Below, one piece after another: positions 1 through 12,700 of a DNA stretch of 37,892 nt. The notes under the pieces were generated by a model. It had not been told where the DNA came from. It ran no database searches and saw nothing but the letters and a program-made list of their open reading frames with translations. Within the stretch, counting starts at the first letter, position 1. Every line of letters starts with the position of its first letter. A program made the position numbers and the translations under genes. Source of the stretch: Ectocarpus siliculosus (taxonomy: Eukaryota; Sar; Phaeophyceae; Ectocarpales; Ectocarpaceae); NCBI GenBank assembly GCA_000310025.1, contig FN649741.1:1632332-1670223 (forward strand). The letters are read 5' to 3'.

Positions 1-500
1 GGGGGGGGGACTTTTGAAATTGGGGGGGGGCCGTTGTTTTTTTTTGATTCCAGAATTTTCTGAATTTTAAAAAAGGGGGGGGGGGGGTTTGGGAAAGATT
101 GCCGCTTTTCCCCGCCCCCCCGTCCCTTTTCGCATGGCCTTTTCCCCCCGGGGAAAAAACGAACGAAAGAATTTTGTAAATTGGTTTTTTGGCCGGGGGG
201 TTTTTAGTTTTTTTTTTTTTTTTTTTTTTCCCCGTGGGTTGTTTTTGGGGGGGTTTGTTTCTTTGGGCTTTTTGAATTTCTTTTTTTTGGGGGGGGTTTT
301 TTTCCCCCCCCCCCTGAAACCTTCCCCCCTCATTTTTTTGGTAAAACCCTTTGTTTTTGGGGGGAACGGGAATTTTGTTTCCTTGGGTCCCGACAAAAAA
401 TTGAAAATTTGGGAAAAAAGGGGGGGGGGCCCCCGCCCGGGGGGGTTTTTTTTTTTTTTGTTTTTTTTTTTGTTGCCCTGGGGGCCCCCCCCCCCCCCCC
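1..500. other. Low-quality homopolymer-rich sequence
   Basis: The stretch is built of runs of G, T, C and A that stutter, with many runs of 5 to 20 identical bases and almost no ordinary mixed sequence. It resembles the low-quality end of a sequencing read rather than biology. The long open frames across it (poly-Lys/Pro/Gly on one strand, poly-Phe/Gly on the other) follow from the homopolymers and should not be called genes. Confidence 0.75.
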
Positions 501-619
501 CATTCTGTGGATCTCGGGAGATATTCGGCGCGAGCCCTGTTCGTTTGCGCACATTTCCATTTTTTTTTGTCTCTCTTGACTTACTCGACTCTCGCGTTTC
601 CATGCGTTTTGGGGGTCTT

Positions 620-3498
620 TCCTAATGTTTTGGTCTTAGAGAGGGAGGTGACCGGATTTTTAGAGTGTGAAAAGCCGAGTGCTCAAGATCGCTCTCTGGG
701 GGAGCGTCGTGACTAGAATGAGTAAAAGAGAGGGTTCGATCTTCCCCCTTCGTAATTTTTGTTGGGGGCTCCGTGATTTTCCGTCTCGAATCAGATACCA
801 TTCGGCGAGGGGGGGGGGAACCGGGCGAACGCGTTTCGTTAGAAAATGCGTTGATGTTTCGGGCGGGGGAGGTGGTGGCTGACCATTGGCAACCCTCTCT
901 TGTCCCTGTCGGGGACCGCTTCTCCAGAAGCTTGGTGGGAGTCGTTCGCTGATTCTGTAAGAAAGTCCCCGGGAGGGGATTCAGGGAAACTTGCGTACAA
1001 ACGGGAGACATGATGTGCTTATTATGTTTGGAGTTTGCGCAACGGGTGGATGAGCGGAGGAGAATGAAAATAGGTGGGGAAGGGATACGGGGGGGGCAGG
1101 GGGTGATGGAAGAGGCACAAACATAAAAGAAAAGTTGCTGTAAAGCTATTTCATGTTTTTTTCTGTGGACGCTGTTTTTATTATTATCTGCCATAGGCCG
1201 GCTGAGGGTGTGGGGGGGGGGGAGGGAGGGAGTCAAAATCGTTGTTTGAGAATGTTGGTGATTTGATTTGGCGGGCTAAATGCTTGGTTCATGTCTGCCG
1301 TGTCTTTAAGTTGTCGTGGTTTGGGTGTGTACATAGAGAGAAACAGGCATGGCCGCGCGCGTTGTTTGTCGCTTTGTTGGCGACATCAGCGATAGCCTAG
1401 GTCGGAGCAGAGGGCAGACGGAGGTGGAGAGATGGAGGAAGACTGACAATGAAAACACATCGCACCGGACAACCCTCTTTTTGATGCACAAAAACTATGA
1501 CACAGCCACCGATCGGCGGGTGTACATGTGCGACTGCCGTGTCTCGCTATTTCGGACGGTTTGTTTTGATCGTCGTCGTCGTCTATTTAGCTGGCCGCGC
1601 ATCGTGAGAACGGCTGCAAACGAGCTTACTTCGTTGTGACGGTGACTGACTCACCCATCACGTACGTCCTTGCTTGTTTTTTTTTATTATTGTTCACTTT
1701 TGGATGCTTCATTTTCCATGTGACCCTCTCGATCGAAGCGGGGACCGACTGCTGTTAGACACTTGGTGTTACGCATTTTAATTTCATCATTCGATCGCTC
1801 TCCCTCTACCGCTGCTGTGCGTAGGCCGGGGCCAGATCGCCCGTCCCACAATCATGCGACTTGCAGCACGCGCACGTGCGCGCCAGCGCTTGTTGGAAAA
1901 GTTGGGACTTTTTTTTTTAGGCTCCTTTTATTTCTGGATCGATCGGTGGAAAACGTTAATCCCACCCCGCTGTTGAGCCCAAAACTAAATAGTGGCTGCT
2001 ACCCTGTGGTGACGTTATGCAACCCGCAGAGCAACAGTGAACCGAGCCTCGGGGCAAAAACATGACGCTTGTGCCTCTACAATGCACGGGATACCTTCAT
2101 TCGGTCGACTGAAGGCAAATAGAACTGGATCTTCAGTCACACCATGAATCCCTCCCTCTATTTCTATATGTGCACTTTTTTCGCCAGCGTCTCCGCGTGC
2201 CTCCTTGGTTTATCCCGACCAGGCGGAAGCGGTAGAAGACTGAATGTGACGTATCCAATCGATCACGAACTGCTTTCCCCCATCGTGATTTTGTTGTGTA
2301 ACCGGTGATGACGCCCAACACTTAAGGTGATCCAAAATGCCAAGTTTTTTTTTTTTTTTCCGTTCACAGAGACACGCACCAAAGTTCATCTTTTCCACAG
2401 ATATTTTTGTTTGCAAACAATCCGTTGAATGATGGAAGCGGGGCCACAACAAAAAAAACGAGCTCGATGGTATGTGCATGGTTTCTTAGTTTTAGCGCAC
2501 GGCCATCGACTTTCTTGAACTCACGACCGACCCTGGAACAACCTAACGCTCACGTCCGGCATGTTTGCATCAGACACAAACACTTATTTCGTCCAAAAAT
2601 TAACAGACGAGGCACGGACGGCCATACGGTATTTAGTCACTCAAGCCACGGATACTGTGTGGGAGGCGGGGAAGAAATCCCCCGGTTTAACACGATGAAA
2701 ACTACCACCATGCCAATACGCGAGCATAGACCCACTGATCATCATCTCCTACCCTCCATCTACTACAGCCTCCTCCGACAATACAACTCATGATACAAGG
2801 TTCCAGTAGAGGGCACGAGGTGGTGGTGGGGGGGGGGGGGGGAGGGCACAACACTATCGCACACACCACCGAAAAACGAGCATGCGCAGACTATCCGGAA
2901 GCAACAAAAGGCGACAACACGACACACAGTCCACCACGCGATACACACACACTACAGCAGGAAATATTTCCCCAGCTACTTTTTTGTTGCTGGGGGGGGG
3001 GGGCCTCACGTCGCCATCCGCTCGTCTTGTCTCTCTGTCTACAACTGGCAACAGTCCAGGATTATTGGGTGCCGTCAACTTACTACAACGAAACACGACC
3101 TTCAACGCAAGCGTCTCCTGACGGCTAAGTGGGCAAAAAATCAATTTGGCAAAGCCGTGCACCACACTACTGCTCTTAAGCGCAGACCACCGACGACATG
3201 GCCCGCGCGCTCCGAGGAGTTGAAACCACAGTAGAAATTTTCAATCCGCAGACCAACGGGGAGCCATGTAGCACATACGTACCCAGCACAACGCTACGCG
3301 CCCCACTTCGTGAAAGGAGCCGAAAAAACACTCGGTGCACATTGCACCCCTCACCCACAGACGGATGGCAGTCTCCCGCCACACCCAACACCCGCCATAT
3401 CACACCGAGAGAGCGGCGACAAGGCGGAGGGACCATCACTCACACCCCAAATTAGCACACGGCAACACGAACAGCCTTTGACTAAAAAAATAAAAAAA
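620..3498. other. No recognisable gene; region downstream of the primase
   Basis: I see no open frame with recognisable protein similarity and no convincing exon chain on either strand. The part next to 3498 lies downstream of the primase stop codon on the minus strand, so some of it is probably that gene's 3' untranslated region. Brown algal 3' UTRs are known to be long. Local features are short homopolymers (poly-G near 2827-2842 and 2993-3003) and AC-rich stretches around 2900-3450. Confidence 0.5.
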
Positions 3499-5564
3499 TC
3501 ACCAACCCGTCTCGCTGCCGTCGAAGACACCGTCATCTTCATTCATCTGTTCCATCTGCTCCTCGGCCTCCCTCGCCATCCTTTCCACAACGGCATCGTC
3601 AAGACCCCCGTCGCCCCCCCCTCCTCCCATCACCGTTACGGCCTGCGGTGTCCCCGCACCGCGCCGCGCGTTCCGCTCGCTCCGAGCACCTTTGCTCGCC
3701 TCCCCGGCGTGATTGCCGCCGGCAGCGGGATGACGCCGCGGTAACGGCGGCGACGTTGTGGTTGCCGTGTCTCGGACCGTCCCGCTTGCCCCCACCTCGA
3801 CCCCGGGCCGCTGGTCATTGTCACGGTTGTCGCCAAGGCGTGCTGCCACCGGCGCTGGCGATGATTCCCCTGCTGCTGCTGCTGCCCCCCCCAGCGCCGA
3901 TGCCGCCGATGCCGCTGCTGCTACGACTCCCTCTGCCGCATGTCGCCGCCGAGCTTCCCTTGCAACTGCTTGCCCGTGCGTTGCGTCACTGCTGTACTGC
4001 GGCTGGTGCTGCCCCTGCTGCTGCGGCTGGTGCTGCCGCGGCCGGTGCAGTTGCTGTTGCTGCTGCGGCGGCGGCGGCGTTGGTGACAGCGGCGGAGGCA
4101 GCGCGGCATCCCCGGCCTCAGCAGCTTCCATCGCCGCCATCGCCGCCGCGATGTTCCCGTCCACGTCGTAGATGTTGATCCCTTCCTCCGGTTCCTTGTC
4201 TTCGTCCAAGAACCGGTACGGTAGGTCTTCCACCGACAGCTCTCCCTCATCCTCCCCCCCCGCTTCGCGCCTGAGCTGCTGCAGCTGCTGCTGCCGCCGC
4301 TCGTCGTACCGCGTGTCGGCGGGCGACTGCGATCGTTCCTGCGGCGGCGGCGGCGGCGGCGGCGATGTTGGTGGTGGTGGTCGGGGCGAGGGAGCCGCCG
4401 ATCGCGCCGCCGGTGCCGCCGCCGCCATGCTCTGCCTCTTCGCCCGCGCTTCCTGCTTTCGGATAGCCTCTGTCTCCGCCCTGACCTTCGGCAGGCGGTT
4501 CGTGAACGCCTTTCTTCGTGCCTCGAACTCGGTCACCTCCTGCTCTCGGCGGAACAAAAAAAAAGAAGGCGGCGGTACAAGCGGGCGATTCACGTGTGTG
4601 TGTGTGTGTGTGTGTGGGTGTGTGTTAGGTCTCTCCGAGGTGTACCGCTATCGAGTAGCATCGACCGCGATAAAACCGATGGCGCCATGAAGAAGGAAGC
4701 GCACACCTGCGCAGTCTGACCTTCTAGAAAAAGAACGCACGCTCCTGTATGACTCCCAGGCTGCTACAACGTCAAACACACAGGTATACACCGAACGGTG
4801 TGAAAACTGGCTACAGCACAGATGGGGAACGAAATACACTCACAAACACACGCACACACCGGACCGCACAAACCAACCACCACGCACACCACCAGTCCCC
4901 GCATCAGCACCCGAAACATCTGTGCTTCTTCTTCTCACCTCCCTCTGCTCCTGAATCATCTCGAACAGTTCCGACTGCCGAACTTTGAGCCTCTCTACCT
5001 CCGCTTGGGCCTCCGCCCTGCTCCTCCCCACCCCCTGACCCTTCCCCGCGGCAACGCCTGGTGATTCAGGGGCGGTAGCGGTCTCTGGGGGCTCCCCAGA
5101 GGCTTGAGGGGGGTCCAGCGCGAGAAAGTCGGCGGTGGCTGCCTCGGCCATCGTGCGGGCTATAGCGTTGCTCGTGTCGGCTAATTCCAGGCTCAGGGAG
5201 TGCATCTTCGCCGCGGCCTTTCACATGGGGGGTGGGGGGGGGGGAAGGGGGTACAGGATGTTGCCGGGGGCAAGAAAAAGAGGCAGCGTGGGGGCCGGGG
5301 GGGGTGTAAGGGTACTGTACCTGTACATCCGACAAGAGGAACAAACAATACTTCCAATACCTCGTACCTGGTGGGTGCACGCCTTAGACAAACATCTATG
5401 AAGACATGGATCGCTAGACCCCAGGAAAAGACCATGTGCGCTGCATGTGTAGAACCATGCTCCTGCCATGGGCAACAAACTTGACACAATAATGATGACA
5501 CCTGCAACGCCTTAACGGAAGCGTACGTTTCCGCCTCTTGAGCCAGCCCCAGCTCACGACGCCG
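3499..5564 (-). other. Primase exons 13-15: coiled-coil and low-complexity tail
   Basis: Exon 13 (5564-5502, 21 aa) and exon 14 (5217-4939) give charged helices such as [20 protein letters not shown]. Exon 15 (4542-3499) starts [20 protein letters not shown] and passes into long Pro, Ala, Gln, His and Gly-rich segments, ending in an acidic stretch ([14 protein letters not shown]). I know no counterpart of this tail in bacterial DnaG. The antisense strand of exon 15 has long open frames of Cys/Pro/Ala/Leu composition; these are shadows of the GC-rich triplets. Confidence 0.65.
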
Positions 5565-8500
5565 CTATCTCCACCAAAATCAAACGCCAGCACATTCTGC
5601 CCCCCGGCCCCTTGCGCGAGGAGCTCTCGAGGAAAAACACGCAGGCATCTCCCCCGCTAAAAACCTAGCCAGGCGCAACACGTACAGACCGTCTTCGCCG
5701 GGCCCCACTCACCTGCTCCTTGAGCATGACCATCACCACCTCCAGCAGCACGAGGTCGGTGTTGGCCCCCTTGGCCACTCGCTCCGCCTCCGCCCTCTCG
5801 AACACCCAATCCAGCGTGTCCTCCTTCTCCCCCTCGTCGTCGGCCCCGACCCCCCCCCCGCCTTTTCCCGCCGCCTTTCCTCGGAGCGCGAAGTACCCGC
5901 CGGGGGCCGCCGCCCTGACCTCCGCGAATAGCACGTCCCCGCCCGCCTCCAACGCCTCCGGCGTGGGACCTCCCCAGGCCGGGGGAGAGTCGCGCCCAGC
6001 CCCGTCTTGTCCATCTCCCCCACCCCCCCCTGCTCCTGCTGCTGACGGTAAGGCAGGGTCTGGTGACACCGACGCGGTCAGGGCGTTGAACAGCCACTGC
6101 CGCCGCTCTCCGCCGAGGTAGAGCCCGTGCCGCGACACCTCCTCCAAGCACTTGGCGCGGCGAGAGGGGTCGTGTACCACCAGGGCCAGCAGGAAGCGCT
6201 GCGCCTGGTCAAGGATTCGGCCGCGGAGGGCGAGCTCCGTGGCCTTGCTCTCCTCGCTGCCGCCGCCGTACTCCTGCCGGGACCGAAAAAAGAGGAATCG
6301 ACGCAGCAGCAGCAGCAAATGTGAGCACCGGTGGACAACAGGGCGTTCAGGAAAAGCAAAGAGGAATCGCCACGCATACACAACAGCAGTACAAGTAGTA
6401 CACGTTAGAGCACCGGCGAAGAATACTTTATATGTAAACACATGTGCGTCTCGACATCAATAAATAGGTCGACACATTCGCAAGGAGCGACAACCAGCAA
6501 GATCTCTCTTAACAAACAGACACATGGGCATCATCTCAACACAACACCACCACACACAAACACAAACGCCAAGAAGACAAACAACCAATCGGAGTCCTGC
6601 TTCCGCGCGGTGCACCCCGCACATCCCAATACCAAGCGGCGAACAGCGCCTCCCTCGCTGCAGCGCGAGCGACCCCACCCCACACCGCACCTGCTCCATC
6701 GACGGCGACCAGATCGTCATCCTCTTGCTCCCGTACTTCTCCCTCTTGAGCCTCGACTCCTCCCTCTTCTTCATCCTCACGCGCTCCATCACCCACGAGT
6801 GGTCCCTCACCACCTCCACGCCCTCCATGCCCTCCGTGCCCGTCAAGTACCCGCCCCCTCCTGCACCATCGACGGCGGCAGACCTCAGCTCCTCCTGCTG
6901 CTGCTGCTGCTGCTGCTTCTGCTGTTGGCTCTGTTGTTGCCCTTGAGCCGGCGGGGCGGAGCCGGCGTTCACGCCGGCGTTCCAGCTGCCGGTGTAGTGG
7001 CCGGAGCGTCTCCGGAGAGCGTTCTTGCGGGCACGTTTCTCGTTGGACATGTTCATCAGGTCGAACTCTAGCTGGTGCCGCATCGCCTCGTTGCCTTTTC
7101 GACACGGCAGCGAGGGCAGAAAGAAAACGGGGACTTGTTATTGAGAGCACCGGCATGGAACACGGTGACCATTTACACGAAACACGCGAGAAAGTCATGA
7201 CGGAGAGGTATACTGACATCATACATGCGACGTCTTAAAGTCCTTGGGCCAGAAAGCAGCTTTCTTGCGCGCTATTCAGGCGAAACAATATTATTTTGGC
7301 AAGCGGTTGGTTGTTGCAAAAACTCGATACGAGTGGGAAAATACTTGTTCGCTGCGGCACGACCGACAGCACGCCGCAGTCAACAAACTCGGGTGAGTCC
7401 GTGGGGCTACACTCTACTACAAGAGCAAAAAAAAACACAAAGGAGAGCGAGGGCAACGACACCAAATGAAACGTCTCACCGCCCGCTAGAGCCTTGGCGA
7501 AGCGATGGACGTGGAACGTCTGATCGGTGGGGATGCTGAGGTCGCTCATGAAGCCCGTCAGGCGGTCCGTACACCTCCGGAAGGCGTTTGCGTCACCCGC
7601 GAAGTCGTGGTCGGCCAGGATGCTGTCCCCGTACCAGTCGCTCCAGGGGACCGCCTTGCCCATTACCTTGGCTCGGAATTCTTCTGCACCATGCGCCTGG
7701 TACGGTGGGGGGGTGGGTTGAGGGTTGGAGACAATTGTGAGAACGGCGGGATTGCGCAAGGGAAAAAATAAAATGCATGCTTAAGCCACATCGTGGAATG
7801 ATGCCGTGTTCCCGCTTCCTCGCGCGCGAGAGAGACCAGTGACAAGCACGCGCTGCAAGTTGCGCCCGTCTGGCCGAGAATGGCCTATCTTCTCTTTCCG
7901 TCTCCCAATAAAGTAATTAAATGAAAGCAAAACCGCAGCAGCGACTGCTTGGCGGGGAAAAGGAGGGTACGCTCACTGACATGTTGGGGTTCGGAATGTT
8001 GGAACAACAAGAGAGACACCTGAGAGGAGCGTAACATTAGGCGTGCAACTCTGAACCGATACATGCACACGGCAACGAGTCTGCTCTGGCGCCGCAAGTC
8101 GTAACATCGGTACCATTGGTCGTTCTAAGACATGACACCCCCTGAGCCGAATTTCGAGCCTCGACTAAATAGTCCACGAAGAGGACGCCAAAAATCAAAA
8201 TTACTCGGACAGCTCTCTTCGAGACAGACGGTTCCAACAACGACGCCATACAAGTACTCGGCACCGTTATTTCGGCAGAGCAATCAACATGCCTAGAAAA
8301 ATCCCAAGTTACAAGTCGGTCGTTCTTCGACTCACTCGAAAAATAAAAATAAAGACTTCAACACATCCCCTGCGACTGGCTTGTGGTTCCACCTCCAACG
8401 GCTAGTCTTTCTTTGCTGTGTTTACATCACAGTTATGTCAGCGAAAATCGGTCCACGTGTGTTCGTCAGCTTCTGCGACCTACGAGAGCGTCCCTCGGAT

Positions 8501-8733
8501 CGGTTCTCAGCACCGCACCTGCAAGAAGTCCGCGGGGTCCTTGCACCCAGGGTCCTCCGGGATGGTCGCCACCGAAACCGACACCCCCGCCTCGGAGAGG
8601 GAGTCTAGCCCCGACGAGGCCGGGCTCTCGCACAGCCGCTCCACCGCCCGCCTGCCCGCCGCGTCGCCGTCCATGCACAGGATCACTCGCTTGCTCTTGG
8701 TGTACCTGGGGGGGAAGGTCACAGCAGAAGCAG

Positions 8734-8781
<48 letters not shown>

Positions 8782-9727
8782 AAGAAGGAGAAGCGACAGC
8801 AGCAGAAGCAGCAGCAGAAGCAGCAGCAGAAGCAGCAACCGCAGCAGTAGCAGCAGCAGCAGAAGCAGCAACGTGAGCAGAAGATACGTGCGGCGCAAGG
8901 CTATGCAGGCGTGACTGGCAGGGACACCAGGGGATATCGGTTGGCATTGTCGTGTTGATCAAGAAATGAGGGCAAAATCCAAAAAGCAGCCATGGGGCCA
9001 CTAGAGCAAAGAGAGAGGTAAACGATTTCCTTACGTATCATCTTTCAACATATATCTCCGCAAAAACTAAAACCAAAACAAAAAATATTCAAACAATACA
9101 ACAAACAGAACACAATGCCATGTCCAACCATTGTGCGGAAGAGAACACCTGTTTTTGGTTTTGACTGGAAAACACGCGAGAACGCCGCGTTCTTCGATCG
9201 GGGTAGACGAACCTGCGGCTGGAAAAAATAATTAGGGACGAGCCTATCTAGATCAATATACTCCAACTCTTACCGAACTCGAGCGGGTTGTCTAGAAAGC
9301 CACCCGCATGCTAGTTTTTCATGGGAACCATGGCTCATATATGTCAAGGTGTCGCGTTGTAGAGCAGCTATACAATGCACGCCTAACGCTGCGCTCGGCC
9401 TCCCTCCGCACCTCGCACAGAGCTGGAGCTGGTCGATGGTGATGGCCGTGCCCAGCACCCCGACCGCGCACCGGATGCCGGCATCGTGCAGCTTGATCAC
9501 GTCGAAGTATCCCTCCACGACGAATGCCGTGTCTTCCGACCGCATCGCCTGTTCGATAAAAGAAGAAATCATTAGTGTCGTCGACAAGGGAAGGATACAC
9601 ACAAAAGGTGGCATTTACAAGCGGTGGTTTCCCGATAATACATAGCCGCACTGAGACTGAGGTATTTTCGTTGGTCAGCCGGTTGACGCGGCTGATGCCA
9701 ACTCAATGAAGTATCAACACACACAGG

Positions 9728-9760
<33 letters not shown>

Positions 9761-12700
9761 GCAGGGGAGAGAGAGAAATAAAGAAAGAAAAGAGATTCTT
9801 CCGCATTTCTCCCCTTTCAGGATGCACGAGCTCCCACCGCAAGAGCCTGGTCAGCCCAACCGGGGGAGAAGCCTTCCTCCACCAATGCGAGCAAAACACC
9901 CACAAGAACACGGACGGTACTCTTACCTCCTTGGCGAGATCTAGCCCAAACACGTTCTTCCCCTTCTTGAACAGAGTGGTCTCGGGCGAGTTCAGATACT
10001 TCGCCGGAGGCCTCGCTTTCTTCTCCCATTTCCCCGCATCCGCCCCCTCCCCAACCCCCTTCCCCCCCGCCGCTAACGCCGCTTTGCTGGAATCCCCCGT
10101 GGCGGCCGCCGCCGCCTCGGTCTGCTCTCCCTTTTTCTTGGCCTTTCCCTTCTTAGAAACATCGGGGATCACGAAGCCGCTGCCGACGCTGCCCTGCGCC
10201 TGAGAAAGCGCGCAACGCCATAAGCGCGCAGGGGGGGGTGGGGGGGGGCAAGCGGAGGAGAAGAGCAACCACATCAAGCCGACACTAAAAACTAGCTGGC
10301 ACGCAACGGCAGAAAAAACACACATCCCTCGTGTGCGACCCCCCCCCCCCCCCAACGCGAAGGCAAAGAGCACACAATAGCACAAATCACTCGCGTGCGA
10401 CCACCCCTCCCCCTCATCACGCCGCCCTTCCGTTCATGCCGTCTCGTTACCTGAGAATCCGAAAGATCCCTCGCCCCAAAGCCAATCACAAGCCCACGGT
10501 GATCTCGAATCGGCACCACTAGTCGACCCCGAAAGCGGTCCACTCGGCCCCGCGCGTCCTGATGTTGAGAACGAGCGTCATCAAACCCGAGAGACAAGGG
10601 GAATGTAGTGGGGGAACTGGTGCGCGTTTGTGGTGTTGCTGGTGATGCTGGTGGTAGAAATCGTGACTGGCTTGCTCAACAAGGTATCCCCCCCCCCCAA
10701 CCCCCGACGTGCGGCCAATGGTCTAACAACTAAGGTATGCAAATCATGAGTACGCACCCCCCCCTTGCCACGTTTGAAGATTACTTCACAGGCACAGAGG
10801 CGTGGAAAAGCCATGCTTACGTTCGGCGATGGGCGGTATTTCCACTTGGACGTATCCGGCACAAGCCCGGCATCAACGAGGGTGTCCATCTCGAAGCCCT
10901 CCTGTGGAACCGCACGGACGAAGGCGATCGGCGTTGAGCAGGGGCAGCAGCGACAACAACAACAACAACCACCACCACCACAACAATAACAATAACAATA
11001 ACAACAACAATAACAACAATAACAATAACAACATTATGACAGCACCACGCGAGTCCCAAACCACCAACAGGAACGACGACAGCAGGATCATCGACCACAA
11101 CAACGACAACGCGGCACTGTCAACAACAACAACAACAACACTACGGCAGTGCTGCTGTGCCACCCGAGAACCAAACAATAGCAGAACAACGGCCACGCGG
11201 CAACGTCAACAGCAACAGCAACCACGACCCACACGAGAAGCACCTGATCGAGGTACTCAATGAGCGGACTCGTCAGGTCCGCGGGGCTGTACCCCAGCTG
11301 GAAGTCCATCACCGTCATGGGGGAGATGCCCCGCTCTATTATGTGCGCCCTGTCAGCCAGGAAATAGACCGCGAGGGAGAGCAAGAGAGGGAGGCGTCAA
11401 CAACCATGGCATCAAGCGAACGACTTCCGTCACAGCAGTAGTTCCCCCTGGCCCTCTTAGCTTATGCCTAGCGTTTGAGACTTGCTGAGAGCATGCACAG
11501 ACGATGGGATGATGATTCCTCGCCCCTCCGGGCAGGATTCGGCATTAAATTAGGTGCGTGGTTTCGGCGCTTCCGACTGATGACCGCAATCACGACACTT
11601 TTCTTGCTGATAAAAGCCACATTTTCTTGATCATAGGGGGGGCAATCGATGAAATCCCGAGACAACACCGCCGTATCGGCCTCTGAAGAGAGAGAGAGCG
11701 GGACGGCTCTCGCACTCCCTCTCACCTAGCGCCACCCGCCGCCGGCATCTCCACGAGACACCGGGTGTAAAACTGCGCCGCCATCTGCAGCACGAGGCTG
11801 AGCCTCTCCCGGGCCTCCCGCCGGGCTTTCTCGTCCGCGGTGTCCCACTTACCGCCGCCGCTGCCGTCGGCCGCGTTCTCGAACCCGAGGGGGATGCCCG
11901 CCTCGACGGCTAGGTCGTGCACCACCTCTCGGAACCCAAGGCCATCGATCTGGAACAACATTAGACGAGATTGAAGTGCGTATGACCATAGAAAGTCAGT
12001 GCCGCGTCGCGTATCTTCTTTCATACTGTAAATCATATGAGAGGGGCAGGATGACAGAGAGGAATGTCTTTTGACAGTACAGTATGACAGTATGACTCAG
12101 CAAGGAGTAACGAAGTGGCCCTCGGAAAACGTTTAAAACCATAATAAACAAGGAAGGGTCAAGGAGGCAGCAGTTGGACATCAACTGTGTGTTGCACCAC
12201 CGTACGATATCAGAGGGCGAACACGCGAGAGGCACCGCCGTTTGCCGGACCATCCACTGACAGCGGGAGAGAGGCCCACCCGCATCGCGCGAAAAACGTG
12301 ATTTTCCTACGCTTCGCAAAATAGAACTCCACCTGTACTACATCATGCATCCTACCGCTCCTGTTTCTCCCCCGGGGGGCGGGGGGGGGGGGGGGGGGGG
12401 GGGCCCCCGGCTCCAAAAAGGGGTCCCCTCCCCCCCCCCCCCCCCACCCAAACAATGGGAAGAACCCCCGGGGGCCCCCCCCAAAAAAGAAAGGGGCCCG
12501 GCCCCCTGGAAAGGGGAAGACCCCCCCATCCCCCGGCCCCCCGGGTTTTTTTTCCCGGGGCTTTCCGGGGGGAAAAAGGGGAGGGGGGGTAAAAACCGGA
12601 GTTATAAAAAAAACCCCCTTGACCCGGGTTNNNNNNNNNNNNNNNNNNNNNNNNNNNNNNNNNNNNNNNNNNNNNNNNNNNNNNNNNNNNNNNNNNNNNN

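Larger units (their letters stand above)
9412..11949 (-). other. Primase exons 3-8: RNA polymerase core and first TOPRIM motif
   Basis: Exon 3 (11949-11726) continues the zinc-domain helix with [20 protein letters not shown]. Exon 4 (11349-11244) has [18 protein letters not shown], exon 5 (10901-10821) DAGLV, and exon 6 (10558-10451) the basic motif [16 protein letters not shown] (residues 398-413). Exon 7 (10199-9927) carries [20 protein letters not shown] (494-513), the hallmark that precedes TOPRIM, after a Lys/Ala/Gly-rich insert not found in bacteria. Exon 8 (9548-9412) carries the TOPRIM glutamate motif VVEGYFDVI (Glu530). All six map in order onto bacterial DnaG. Confidence 0.9.

Noticed and set aside
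67-625. Two overlapping 178-codon open frames on opposite strands
   Set aside because: They are products of long homopolymers (poly-Lys/Pro/Gly versus poly-Phe/Gly) in low-quality sequence.
3648-4178. Plus-strand 176-codon Leu/Pro/Arg-rich frame and neighbouring Cys/Ala-rich frames
   Set aside because: Shadows of the GC-rich triplets in primase exon 15 on the minus strand, which itself joins in phase to clear DnaG exons.
8383-8876. Poly-Gln and poly-Ala frames
   Set aside because: They run through the (CAG)n microsatellite and across a primase splice acceptor.
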